Shown here piece after piece: positions 30,049-40,778 of a stretch of DNA of 64,000 nt (position 1 is the first letter of the stretch; each line of letters starts with the position of its first letter). The stretch is taken from contig OY744525.1 in the NCBI GenBank assembly GCA_963556195.1, forward strand, positions 74,234,479 to 74,298,478, read 5' to 3'. The position numbers were made by a program, and so were the translations under genes. Below the pieces are notes generated by a model that saw only the letters and a list, made by a program, of their open reading frames with translations, ran no database searches and was not told the DNA's origin. Source of the stretch: Sepiola atlantica (lineage: Eukaryota; Mollusca; Cephalopoda; Sepiida; Sepiolidae).

Positions 30049-31147
30049 TTACATCAACTACACACACCATTCCACTATTAAACCATTGTTTACCTCACCC
30101 CCTGCCTTTTTGCCATGTCGTATCTTTTCATATCTACTGTTCTCGTTAATAGTTTTTATTTTAGTTTTTATTTAATTAATCTGTTCTATGAAAATAAATC
30201 TAGTCAAAATGCAAACTGCCTCTGTCGTTTATCCATTGCTGCATACCGTTTAAACCTGTAAGAAAAACTCCTTTATTTTCTATTTATAATTGTGCCATAC
30301 TAAACCCATGCCATACTAAACGCATAATGGATAGAATGTCCACTAATGAGCTGGGAGACCGGGGTTCAATCCTTTGTTGAGTCATATCAAAGACTCAAAA
30401 GATCGTCCTTGATGTCTCCTTGCTAAACACTTAGTATTATAGAGTGAAGATCAAGTGTAAGTGGAGCAATTCAGGGAAAGGAGTGTCACCCTTCCCTATA
30501 TCAGGGCGTAGTTTCCCCCCAGAAAAGAAAGCTTGTGAGTCGCTCATAACTACAATCGATCCATTTATTTATTTAATATATCGGACTCTGACACTATTAA
30601 TATTTATTAATATTTAAGAAAATAAAATATCACTGTATTAATCTGTCCCAAACTTAAATTGCATCAGTCGCCATTTTGAAAATCCTTTTGATGTTTAAAT
30701 TATTGAAGAAATCCTGAAAATTTCATTAAAATTGGATAATTTACTAATTTTTGGTGATAAAAAAAAACAAAAAAATCTTGTTTGCTTACAAAGACTAGTC
30801 TTCTAGTAGGGTGGGCAGGGAGCCCCTATGATCGGTACTGTGTCTGATTAAACATGGTGGACATGTTTACCAAGAAAAAGGGATCCAGAGAGACGATCCA
30901 ATATCAAAAATCCTTGAAAAGGAAAAAAAAAAGACTAAATAATTTTTTTCAAAACTTGTTTTTAATTTTTCTGGCATAAATTTGAAAATTTCATATTGAA
31001 GAGAAACTGGGTGGCGAAAGATGGGGTGTTTTTTGCGAAAAGATATTGATGTGGTTTGCACAGATCAAGAAACGAGAGGAAACTTCCATCTGCCAATCGA
31101 AACAAGAAAAAATATTAATATTTTTCACAAAAGAAAAAAATTATTTA
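30049..31147. other. No gene recognised
   Basis: AT-rich with no repeat match. The 87-codon frame starting at 31021 is partly translated TATG repeat. Confidence 0.45.
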
Positions 31148-32270
31148 TTAAAATTTTCTTTCAACAGGAAATGTGTATATATATGCATGGTATGTGTGCA
31201 TATATATATGCAATGTGTATATATATGCATGGTATGTGTGCATATATATATGCAATGTGTATGTATGTGTATGTGTGCATATGATCACATGATGAATGTA
31301 TAGTAAATAGATTTGCGTGTGATTGACTACGTGTGTATAAGTGATTGCATGTGTATATGTGCGTTAATGAAAAAAAATTAATTTTTTTTCAGCATGAAAT
31401 GTGTGTGTAGGTGTATAGGTGTATATGTATTATATGTGTAGCTGTTCATATACTTAAGCGAATGCATGTGTATGTGACTGATTGTATGTGTGTGTGCGCA
31501 CAAGTGAATGTGTGTATGTATGTGTATATTGAGGGAGTGAATAAAATATAAGAATATTCTTGAGCATGAAATGTGTGTATGCATATGAATGGTATAATTG
31601 TGCATGTGTTTATATGTATGGCATGTGTTTGTGTATGTGTGCATCTGATTAAATGAATGAATTTGTATGCATATATGGGTGACTGAATGTATTTGTGAAT
31701 GACTGTATGAATGCAATTATTGTGTGCATGTATGTGTATATGCGAGCGAGTAAAAAAATAGGATTTTCTTGGGCATGAAATGTGTGTGCATGTTAGCACT
31801 GGTATGTGTGCACCTATTTGTATGTGTGTGCATGTATTAATAGTATAAATGTGAATATTTGCATGTGTATATATGTATTAATATTAAAAATGTGCATATT
31901 TCTATGCTTGTGCATGTATGAATGGTTTGAATGTGCATACATGTATGAATATTAAGAATGTGCATATCTGCATGTGTGTGCATCTATGAATATTAAGAAT
32001 GTGCATGTTTGTATATTTGTTGCTGTATGAGTGGCATGAATGTGCATACTTGTATGTGTGTGCATCTATGAATGTTAAGAATGTACATGTTTGTGCATGT
32101 ATGTTATCAATGATATGAATATGCATGGTTGTATGTGTGCACATATATGAATGTTAAAAATGTGCATGTTTCCATGTGTGTGTATGTTATCAAGAATGTG
32201 CATGGTTGCATGTGTGTGCATATATGAATATTAAGAATGTGCATGTTATCAATTGTATCAATGTCCACAT
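31148..32270 (+). repeat. TG/TGCA-rich tandem array with nested periods
   Basis: 31170-31260 holds a nearly exact 42-bp duplication (TATATATGCATGGTATGTGTGC). On a larger scale, an A-rich leader followed by GCATGAAATGTGTG recurs at about 31148, 31370, 31545 and 31755, a period near 200 bp. After 31860 a drifting unit of about 43 bp (AAGAATGTGCAT, TGTGTGCAT, ATGAAT) dominates. All His/Thr-rich or Cys/Tyr-rich frames here are translated repeats. Confidence 0.85.
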
Positions 32271-32304
32271 TTGTAGGGGAGGGGGATAATTTAATAGAAT
32301 AATA

Positions 32305-32771
32305 TTCAGTTGGCCAAAAAGTTTAAACATTTTTTAAATATCATCTTTCCAGTCTACTAAAGATCATTTTATATCCTATTCTTTAAATTTTGTATTTGGT
32401 GTAGTGAGTATATTGGCGTCAGTGTGTAATAAGCCTCCGAGCAGAGGAGTTCTTACATTTTTGCTTGTATTTCAGGCCGTGAAGTGGAAGATCAAGCAGA
32501 GCACTACCGACATCTGATGCTTTTTTTACTACAGAAAAGGAAAAAACGCTACAGAAACTTGCATAAAGAAAAGGAAATTTTTCAGTGAGAGATGCTCCTT
32601 GGCCGTCCAAAGTTTTTCGACAGTGACCAAGTGAAAGCCGTAGCTGAACAAGATTGCCGGTTGACACCCAAACAAATCGCAGACATTTTCAAGATTTCCA
32701 CATCGAGTGTGGAAAATGAATTGCATTAATATCCACTTAAAAAAAACGAACAAACCTTTAGGCCAACCCAA
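32305..32771 (+). mobile_element. Internally deleted mariner with TIRs and TA duplication
   Basis: TIRs TTCAGTTGGCCAAAAAGTTT (left) and TTGGGTTGGCCTAAAGGTTT (right, minus strand), flanked by TA at 32303-32304 and 32772-32773. Inside, frames encode HYRHLMLF, GKNATETC, then GRPKFFDSDQVKAVAEQD, RLTPKQIADIFKISTSSV: the transposase N-terminal HTH pair. The catalytic domain is deleted. The TIR differs from that of the 1811-2314 element, so this is a separate mariner lineage. Confidence 0.87.
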
Positions 32772-32773
32772 TA

Positions 32774-33960
32774 GAATCACAATAACTCAAGATATTTACT
32801 TTGTTTGTTACGTTTCAACCGTTGTGTAAATTCATAAACATACTTTGCTAGCCACTCATTCCTGCACGCATCCTTAACTGATCCTGTTAGACTGAGGAAA
32901 CGGCTCCTGCAAACGAGTTCATTCATACCCTGAAAAAAGAAAGGACCAAGTCGAGACAATGGTTGAAGACAAGAAAAGATTTATTTGCCTAGGTCGTCCA
33001 TTCTAAATCACTGAACATGGTGGGGGTGGGGGACAGAGAGAGCTCAGTAATTACTGGCAAATCATCTCTTCAGAACCTTTCTAAATCCACATATTCACAC
33101 TCCTAAGCTTCCGATCGAACTGCTTACTTCTCTCGCCCCCTCTCTCTTTGAGCCATGTTATGTCACGTCCGTTTCTAGCTACAGCAGGTTAAGGTGACAT
33201 CTGAGTGCACACGCTAACCCCATGAGCCCGATTTCGTGTATGCGAATACAAATCATCAGATGTATACTTACGAACATACGCTTTACTATTTAACACTTTT
33301 TCTTTTGCATTTTTCCATCCAGATTTGTTTAGTTGAGACAGTTCTGAGTCACATCATCCTAATGCCAGAGTTTAACAGGGATTTCACATACATCACCTGG
33401 TATTTCTAAATGGTCATTCATTAAGTACCGATCAAGCTCAACGTGACTAAACATTGGTTACTTTATGGCAACTGGTGTGTCAATATGATTATAGCCATAT
33501 ATTACACAGGATCTTTACACAAATCAAGGGAGGTGTGAGAGCGCTCTATCTCTTAATAGACTTCAAAAATGGCCTATGCTAGAAATCTCATTTCTTTGAT
33601 CAATCATAACTCAAAAACCAATAAACCAAATTAGTTAAAACTTTGCACAAAATTTTTTTTCGATCGTTTCTATAAGTGTGTAGAATTTCAGCATCATTAG
33701 TCAAGGCAACCCAGAGATCCAGAAAGGTCAGGCATGATTTTGTGTTATCCGTGTGTACGTACGTACGTACGTATGTGCCACCCTGTATCTCATCAACTAT
33801 TTGATGGATTCAGCTGATTTTTGGCAGAGATAGAGGTTCTAGGGTCTAGTTGATGGCATTTTTATTTCAGTTTACCATATACCTTAGTTTTCCAGAAAAT
33901 TCCAAAAAACCTTAAAAATGACCATTGTATTGAGGCATAGCCTTTACAAAAGTAGTGACA
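32774..33960. other. No gene recognised
   Basis: 33730-33850 contains repeated ACGT units and words like CCCTGTATCTCATCAACTAT that look transposon-derived. A 60-codon minus frame at 32777-32959 lacks motifs. Confidence 0.4.
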
Positions 33961-34358
33961 TTCCATGATAAATGCCAGCATACTGAAATCATGTGCCCTT
34001 AATAGGGTTAAGATGAAAATTCATATACACTAAATGTACAAAAGCAAGGAAATTCCCAAATTTTAAAACTTTTATTGTCATTAAGGGCATGCGAGCACAA
34101 CAGGGCTATGTATTTTACTGGTAGGAATTTTTCTTCAGTGCACCTCACGCACTTCATCCACTCATGCATAGAGATTTATACTGTAGTGATGTGATAATGA
34201 AATGGTTTGGTTGATATGTAGTCATACCCTTAATTAATGACAATAAAAGTGTAAAAATTTGGGACATTCTTTGCTTTTGTACATTTAGTGTATATGAATT
34301 TTCATCTTAACCCTATTAAGGGCATATGATTTCAGTATACTGACATTTATCATGGAAT
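33961..34358. mobile_element. Foldback element, ~133-bp inverted arms
   Basis: 33961-34090 and 34225-34358 are inverted copies: TTCCATGATAAATG against CATTTATCATGGAA, GGGTTAAGATGAAAATTCAT against its complement, and TTTTATTGTCATTAAGGG. The 134-bp centre is unique and noncoding. Likely a hairpin-type nonautonomous DNA transposon; the target duplication is unclear. Confidence 0.8.
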
Positions 34359-34815
34359 TATTAATAGATTTTACTAATATCTATTTCTAAGTAAAAATAA
34401 ACAAAATAAATACAGGAATAAATAGAAGATATCTTATATATAAAGTAAAGTGAGATGTTACCCCATTTGCTTGACCGGTATAGCTTTATAAACAGAATCT
34501 ACATACAGAATTCTGTTTTGTAGGCGCTTTAGTCTGATTATTGGTTGTCTTCTGCACAAAATAGTCACTTACTCTTCTAATTAAACACTGATCTTCTTAC
34601 AAATGATACCTATAAACGTTACTTTATTTCCAAATACTGTTATTCCTGTAAAATAGTACCTTCCTTCCAGTGTTTGTGTATAGACATTATGATTTATTCC
34701 CCACCCCCCCAAAAAAATTTTAACACAAAAATTTCTCGCCTCTATGTAAGTATGTTGCTGACAGGATGTGCTTTCTTGATTATGACATAATTCAAACGTT
34801 TAAATAGTCATTATC

Positions 34816-35487
34816 TCTATTTATATAAAGTTAGGTATGTCTATATATTTATATATATATTTGTATATATAAGATTCACTCCTAAACTAATTAACTGATC
34901 ATCATGAATTTTGGAACACAGTTGCTAGGCGTAAGAGGTCCAAATGTGGGCTATATTTACTATTATGCAAACGGGGTAAAAAAGGGGAGGGGGCTTCGTG
35001 AACATTTGATTTTTGTGAAATTTTACCAATAGGTATGAGACATCAATTGATTAATATTCCTCAAATTTCAGTTTCTTTGGAGCATACTGAATTCGACCGA
35101 TCGTCATTAGACACCAATTTTTATCAAGATTCCCTGAATTTCAATTTCTTCTCAAGACTTCATAAGCTTAAGCTTTACATTTTAGATATTTTCTAGAATC
35201 AAAAACATGTAATTAATTTTGATCAAAATTGAAAGAAGGATTCTAGACATAAAGTTTAGTATCATTATATCTTGATTTTAATCTTTATAAGAGAGCGTGA
35301 AAATGGCGCTAAACTGTTCTGTTCAGGGGAATCAATTTATAAATTTAATTATTAAAAAAACATTACAATTAATACTTATAGATAGTTTTTAAAAATCGAG
35401 TAAGTATACTTATATGGGATCAGAAATGGGAGCAGAAATTTTTTGGGTTCTTCTTTTTTCCCGGGCAACGCTTGGTTGCCCATCTAC
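34816..35487 (+). mobile_element. Helitron-like nonautonomous element
   Basis: The 5' end TCTATTTATATAAAGTTAGG fits the TC start and TATATAAA pattern of many Helitrons. The 3' end has a hairpin CCCGGGCAACGCTTGG, then TTGCCCATCTACT, where CTAC replaces the usual CTAG before T. The interior is noncoding and shares its first 300 bp with 38572-38775 and with the inverted 39290-39672. No Rep/helicase frame. Confidence 0.6.
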
Positions 35488-36149
35488 TATAAACACTGAT
35501 AAAATGACTGAACACCTAATCCTGTCTCTTCCTAGATGTTAGCAATACTGAAAGCGTCGAGGTTGTTGTATTGGTTTGGACGGAGAGGGCTGGGCTGTCC
35601 AATAGTCCTGGGGGCTTCTGCTTATGAATATCCTTGTACACAATTTCAAAAGGAGGCTGTCTTGAGCCATCTCGGCCATCATGCAACCTAACGTGATGTG
35701 ATCAATTTGAAGAAGAGGGCACCAATACGGGAACTGAAAAACAACACCGACGACGGGGGAAATAGAAGTCTGCGTCTATCCACCTTCAGCCCCGTCCAAT
35801 CTGACAGCAAACTGAGTTTAAGGAATTACCTTTACCTGATTCATCATTAGCACAAGAACAGCTCACGCACAGACCTCACTCGTCACCAGAAGGCACAAAC
35901 TGGGTGTGTAAATAAGAGGCCGGGGAGTCGAGGGACAAAGTAAAGCCGAATTGCTTGCTGTCATTAGCATCATTTGCTAAATTCAAACCATTAAAAAAAT
36001 AAACCCTTCTTCTATTTATAAAGGTTGTCTAAAACTATTTATAAAGTTAATCATTTTGTTACTATTTTATGCATATACACCTATAATATTATGAAGTCAT
36101 ATAATATATTACATATATCATTTTTCAGTGCTCAATATGTGAGTAGAGT
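35488..36149. other. No gene; GC-richer patch at 35560-35960
   Basis: Base composition is higher in G and C than around it, with no open frame over 60 codons and no repeat match in the window. A decayed exon or repeat cannot be excluded. Confidence 0.35.
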
Positions 36150-36199
36150 TTAATAGTAGTATGAAATTATATTTATGACAAGTAAGTTACACAGAAATG

Positions 36200-36233
36200 T
36201 TCATATTTCATTCCCAAAGAAAGTCATCAGGCT
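36200..36233 (-). ncRNA. Hammerhead ribozyme motif
   Basis: Minus strand: CTGATGA, stem II TTTC-TTTG-GGAA with C.T base mismatch, then GAAA followed by TATG. The core is complete; the stem III palindrome is decayed. Confidence 0.55.
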
Positions 36234-36242
36234 AATTTCAAT

Positions 36243-36276
36243 TCGCCTGATGATTTCCCCCTAGAATGAAGCAAAA
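36243..36276 (+). ncRNA. Hammerhead ribozyme motif, GAAA altered
   Basis: CTGATGA at 36247-36253, stem II TTC-CCCCTA-GAA, then GAAG in place of GAAA. Confidence 0.45.
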
Positions 36277-36360
36277 TAAGTTAATCATCATCATCATCAT
36301 CTTTTTTCTATATATTTAAGACAAAAATCTTCTGCCTCTTTGTCCACTTTTCCCCATTCA

Positions 36361-36690
36361 GGAATTGTATGAGAATTGTTTTGAGACGTTATATTTGAGA
36401 TAATCATACAGATAAAAATCTGGGATGTTAAGGTTCGGTGAGTGTGAAGCCCATTCAGAATCACACCTCCTACTGATTAGACAATCACCAAAGTGTTCCT
36501 ACATATCATTGAGAGGTGATAAAAGGAAGACCATTGGACATTCATGACTGAAACTTGGTGGGCAAGTCAGGCAAAGAGTGAAAGTTTATTTGTACTAAAT
36601 ATGGTTTGATTGTAAAAAGGATCGTGAATTTTATTAACGATTCCATTGTTAGCATTTTTTGGGGGGCGGGGGGGGGGTCACCTGTATCAG
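36361..36690 (-). pseudogene. Tc1/mariner-like DDE element, second copy
   Basis: Minus strand from the C-rich end at about 36690: the same 5' sequence as 29472 (GAATCGTTAATAAAATTCAC, CCACCAAGTTTCAGTCATG), then ISRRCDSEWASHSPNLNIPD followed by FYLYDYLKYNV. The Asp of IPDF is kept, in contrast to the 29.5-kb copy. A stop precedes EHFGDCL and the frame fades after SYNS, so it is dead. Confidence 0.7.
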
Positions 36691-36950
36691 TCTATATACA
36701 TATAAGTAAAAAAAAACTTTCTTTTTGGTATCTTAAATTTTCAATTCAACAAAATTTGTAATTATTTATAAATATTATTTATTTAATGATAGTAAGTAAT
36801 TTATAATTGACTTTATTCTAATAAAACGTCTCTTGATTTAAAAAAAAAAAAAGGTAATTTCTAATGGCTTTATTACAAGATCATATTTTTTTTCAGCAGA
36901 ATTGAAGTGCAGACGACAAAGATTTGAGGAACGGTATTTCTGGTAGTCTT

Positions 36951-36952
<2 letters not shown>

Positions 36953-37001
<49 letters not shown>
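36953..37001. repeat. (TA)n microsatellite
   Basis: 49 bp of TA followed by short (CA)n. Confidence 0.96.
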
Positions 37002-37004
<3 letters not shown>

Positions 37005-37309
37005 CACACACACACATTTATACATATATAGTTTTTGTAGAAAAAGTACTGACACCCTCTTCTTTATGCAATGAATTATTTCAAGTAGAATATCAACGAC
37101 AACGTAGCCTCGAGAATTTTAAGTGCAGCAGTAATACGAGTATAGCCGGGCCGTTCCCTGTATACATTACAGTAACACAACTTGTAACTACTTGACGCAT
37201 TGTTAACTTACAGTAATTAATCTTTTATATTTATATGTTGGTTGTTCAAGTTATTAATTATTATTAACCTTCAGATAACATTACAAAAGTAGTAAAGTAC
37301 CATTTGTCA

Positions 37310-37313
<4 letters not shown>
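37002..37313. other. No gene recognised
   Basis: AT-rich, with no frame and no repeat match. Confidence 0.5.

Positions 37314-37387
<74 letters not shown>
37314..37387. repeat. (TA)n microsatellite
   Basis: 74 bp of TA. Confidence 0.97.
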
Positions 37388-37389
<2 letters not shown>

Positions 37390-37689
37390 TTAGGTATGTA
37401 TATTTATTTATAGTTAGGTATGTGTATGTATTTATATATATATAATGAGATAAGTGTTACTACAGTTTGAAACGCCGTTGAAATGATAAACTTCGAAATT
37501 TTAGAACCAAACAACATGACACGAGATTTTGTCAAATAAATGAAATATTTATTAAATCATTTTTTTAAATCCAAATTTTCGATTTTATAAAACCCTATTC
37601 ATGGTAATGCAGACAATATTTTCCTTTTTTTCTTTTTATTCATGGTCGAAGTCTTACGGCGTAGCTGACGATCAACGATCTTCTGGTGT

Positions 37690-37715
37690 TATATATATAT
37701 ATATATATATATATA
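37690..37715. repeat. (TA)n microsatellite
   Basis: 26 bp of TA, leading into repeat D. Confidence 0.95.
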
Positions 37716-37850
37716 GGGATATCTCATAAACTAATGAATGGAGCATTATTAATTTTGGAATATATATTCTCGGCAACCTGGTGAGTAACATGGGAACATT
37801 ATTTTATTTTTGTAAACTTTACCATTGGGGGGGGGGGCATCTAAACCCGT
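37716..37850 (+). repeat. Dispersed repeat D (Helitron-like 5' region?)
   Basis: GGCAACCTGGTGAGTAACAT, GGGAACATTATTTT and TTTACCATT recur three times at 46855-47345. The start GATATCTCATAAACTAATGA parallels the TTCACTCCTAAACTAAT of the Helitron-like copies at 34.87 and 38.62 kb. Confidence 0.6.
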
Positions 37851-38269
37851 CATAAAAAATCTTTTCAAATAAGTTTGATACAAAAAATTTAATAGAGAAA
37901 AGAATTACTCTACATAAAATTTTGAGTTATATTAAGTGATCCATTTTTTTTAATAATATTTAGAATTTTTTATATATATTCAAATATAAATTTTGTAACA
38001 TGAAGTAATTATAATAGCTCAATAGTGTAAGGCCACAGCTATGTTATATTCAATATTTTTTATTTAATTTTATACCATATCAATGTTATAAAAGACAGAT
38101 TCACGTCATTTTATAAAACTTGTGATTTATTCAGCATACAATTGTTTCGGCTTACACCAAGATATTTGTAAAATGCTCATGTGCATTTATTTTTTGGTGT
38201 GACTATCTTCAGTGCTAACTATACAAAAAAGAAGCAAAAAAACAAAAACATTATTATGAATTTTTGAAC
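37851..38269. other. No gene recognised
   Basis: Probably decayed interior of repeat D: CATCTAAACCCGTC is followed by A/T-rich drift. Confidence 0.4.
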
Positions 38270-38410
38270 ACAGCTGTTAGGTGTAAGGGTTCTGTTCAGA
38301 GAATTCATTTCACCTGTTACGTCTTTTAAAGACTCATCAGTGTGGCTAGACACTGGGATGTCAGTGATTAGCATCCAGTGCCCTACCAACTGACCCACCA
38401 AATGTGATGC
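38270..38410 (-). mobile_element. tRNA-headed SINE with decayed hammerhead-like core
   Basis: Minus strand: GGTGGGTCAGTTGGTAGGGC is a clear tRNA D-arm/A-box, and a weaker anticodon-like arm follows. Then comes CTGATGA, a perfect GTCTT-TAA-AAGAC stem with a G-C base, and GTAA where GAAA is expected. The downstream sequence does not form stem III, so it is either decayed or a related SINE that never cleaves. Confidence 0.6.
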
Positions 38411-38571
38411 TGATAGTGGAAGAAATTATATCGTATTAAATGAAAATATCCACTTGTTTACATTTTTATGCTATTGATAACTAAAAGGACTCAATTTCTT
38501 CACAGAATAATCTTGCTTTATGCTAAGTGGAAACCATTATTTCCTCTACTAGAGTGCTCTATCTACAGATC

Positions 38572-38775
38572 TCTATCTTTATAAAGTTAGGTGTGTGTAT
38601 ATATTTGCATTTACGGGATTCACTCCTAAACTAAATAACTAATTAACCAATCATTATTAATTTTGGAACACAGTTGCTCGACATAAGCGATCCATATGTG
38701 TATATTTAGTTGAATTTAGTTTTATGCAAAGTGGGTAATCTTTGTAAGAGGACACAAAAGTGGTGCAGAAGACCA
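38572..38775 (+). mobile_element. Helitron-like 5' end, partner of 39290-39672
   Basis: TCTATCTTTATAAAGTTAGG then TTCACTCCTAAACTAA as at 34816. Inner part GAGGACACAAAAGTGGTGCA is mirrored near 39290. Confidence 0.6.
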
Positions 38776-38801
38776 ATAGAAAATAGTTCACTCATGTAAC
38801 T

Positions 38802-38805
<4 letters not shown>

Positions 38806-38883
<78 letters not shown>
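38806..38883. repeat. (TA)n then (GT)n microsatellite
   Basis: 43 bp of TA then 36 bp of GT, in the spacer between the inverted Helitron-like copies. Confidence 0.96.
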
Positions 38884-38885
<2 letters not shown>

Positions 38886-39289
38886 GTATTGTAAATATGT
38901 GTGAGAAACAGAAAGTAAGCTAGAAAGAACTAATAACGAAAGAGTAAAAAAAAATAATAGATCGTCTCTTCTAGTGCGCACGCACATGTATATAAGATCT
39001 TCCGTGATCTAATTTGTAAAAAGAAAGAACACCAGCTAAACGGGCTGTGCGCACGATTGTGTTCACATACGTATATATGCAGATCCGTATATGTTGGTTG
39101 TTTTAAGTCGACGAGCTGAAAGAGACAGAATGGTTGCAATGAATGAACGAGTAAAACTAAGTCAGTTGTGATATCACATTGGATAAACTGATAGATACAG
39201 CGTAGATCGATCGATCAACCTATGTTATGTGCTGTTGTTATGTATAGAATTTATTTGTTAATTGCAGAAGAATTAGAACAGAACAGTTT
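38884..39289. other. No gene recognised
   Basis: Spacer of the inverted pair. 38930-39139 resembles 51730-51960 (CACGCACA, TGCAGATCCGTATATGTTGG versus TCCGCATATGTTGG), so it is a further dispersed repeat. Confidence 0.5.
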
Positions 39290-39672
39290 TGCACCACTTT
39301 TATGTCCCTTTACGAAGATAAAAATCATGATATAATGGCTCAAATTCAATGCAAATCTGATATATTTGAATTTTCAAATGGGAGGTTGTGCTCGCTCAAA
39401 ACTATTTAAATTACTCCAAAGTAACCAAAGGTTTTAGTAATATTTATTAATTGATGTCCTATTGTTAACATTTCCCAAAATTCAGAGATATCTGAATTTT
39501 CACAAAGCGCTTCCAACCCCTTTTTTACTACCTTTGCATAAAACTTAATATAGCCTAAAATGCCCCCCCCCCCTTTATGCTTCATAGCTCTGTTTCAAAA
39601 TGCATAATGATAGGTTAATTAATTTAAGAGTGAATCCTATAATATTAACATGCCTAACTTTATAAAAATAGA
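39290..39672 (-). mobile_element. Helitron-like copy, inverted
   Basis: Minus strand from 39672: TCTATTTTTATAAAGTTAGG, TTCACTCTTAAATTAATTAA, CAAAGGTAGTAAAAAAGGGG. It continues further inward than the left copy, and its inner end GCACCACTTTTATGTCC pairs with 38750-38770. Confidence 0.6.
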
Positions 39673-39813
39673 GATTTCTCAGGTGAGTAAGACTTATCCA
39701 TATATACTAATAATATAAATGATATTTAATACCATGAGATTTTTCAATAACACAGTTAAACATAAAGTCAAGAATGAATAGGTTATATCAATTAGAGTTT
39801 TCATATGTCAATA

Positions 39814-39816
<3 letters not shown>

Positions 39817-39875
<59 letters not shown>
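39817..39875. repeat. (TA)n microsatellite
   Basis: 59 bp of TA. Confidence 0.97.
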
Positions 39876-39884
<9 letters not shown>

Positions 39885-40024
39885 GAGGGGTGTAAAACTG
39901 ATGCACCTACATTGCCCTCGTTTCTAATAGAAACGTCATTTTCGGAAATTTTCTTTATAAATATTGCTTTACACTAGGTAAAAACCGTTACTTCCTTTAT
40001 CAGAGAGTTTAACCTATAAATAGA

Positions 40025-40026
40025 GT

Positions 40027-40089
<63 letters not shown>

Positions 40090-40106
40090 TATAGATATAT
40101 ATATAC

Positions 40107-40137
<31 letters not shown>
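40025..40137. repeat. (TA)n microsatellite with CA/GA interruptions
   Basis: About 110 bp of TA, broken by single C or G bases. Confidence 0.95.
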
Positions 40138-40189
40138 CTAGCAAATATATACTCCCTATATAGAATATGGTGAACGAACATATATTACA

Positions 40190-40480
40190 CTGACACCCCC
40201 CTCCAGGAATGACTGAAAGGATGATAAATAGTACACTATTCCCCCCCCCTGTAAAAATAAAGGAGGTAATACCTGGGATGACCCCCCCCCCCGATAAAAG
40301 GAAACGGTAATGCCTGTGAGTATGGTCTCATGACAACAGAACAGATATTGCATTATCCCCTCCCCCCAAAAGAAGGATGTAATACCTTGGAGGATTACCC
40401 CTCCCTCCATAAAAACGGAGGAAGTAATTCCTGTGAGGATGATCTTATGACAATAGAACGGATACTACACTATCCAACCT
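40190..40480 (+). repeat. C-rich minisatellite
   Basis: Two large units of about 130 bp (near 40226-40356 and 40357-40480; shared ATGACAAYAGAACRGATA and CACTATCC). Within each, a sub-unit of about 40 bp has the form C-run, TAAAARGRAGG, TAATRCCT. It accounts for the Gly-rich minus frame. Confidence 0.75.
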
Positions 40481-40778
40481 TATTAAAAGATAATACAATA
40501 ATAGATTAAAGCAGTTTTTGTTTTTTAATCCATTTGAAAATGTCTAGTCATAAAAACATTATTTTTATGGTTCCTATCAAAATGTAGTAAGTAGGACGAC
40601 CCCTAGTGTAAATGTGGTATTGTGGTGACTGAGATGATTCTAGTTAAGAGTAGGATAGAAATTTTTATCACTTTAGACCCAGGATGACCAATGACCCCCT
40701 TTTTTCCCACACTTTTGATGGCCTTGTGCCTAATTTGTTTTGAATGTAAATTTTCAAAATATTTTCTGCAAATAAATA
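40481..40778. other. No gene recognised
   Basis: AT-rich lead-in to the second U2-headed repeat, with no motif. Confidence 0.45.

Larger units (their letters stand above)
36150..36276. mobile_element. PLE-type terminus: two hammerheads back to back
   Basis: 36160-36235 matches the left arm of the PLE at 49.8 kb (ATATTTATGRCAA, AAGYTACACAGA, CATTTCAT, CATCAGGCTAA). Here the two outward hammerheads are only about 13 bp apart, with no gene between them. Confidence 0.6.

Noticed and set aside
31021..32144. His/Thr-rich and Cys/Tyr-rich frames up to 117 codons
   Set aside because: Translated TG-rich tandem repeats with overlapping frames.
37660..37690. CTGACGATCAACGATC resembling a hammerhead start
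   Set aside because: GATC/GATC could pair but GAAA is absent and no stem III follows.
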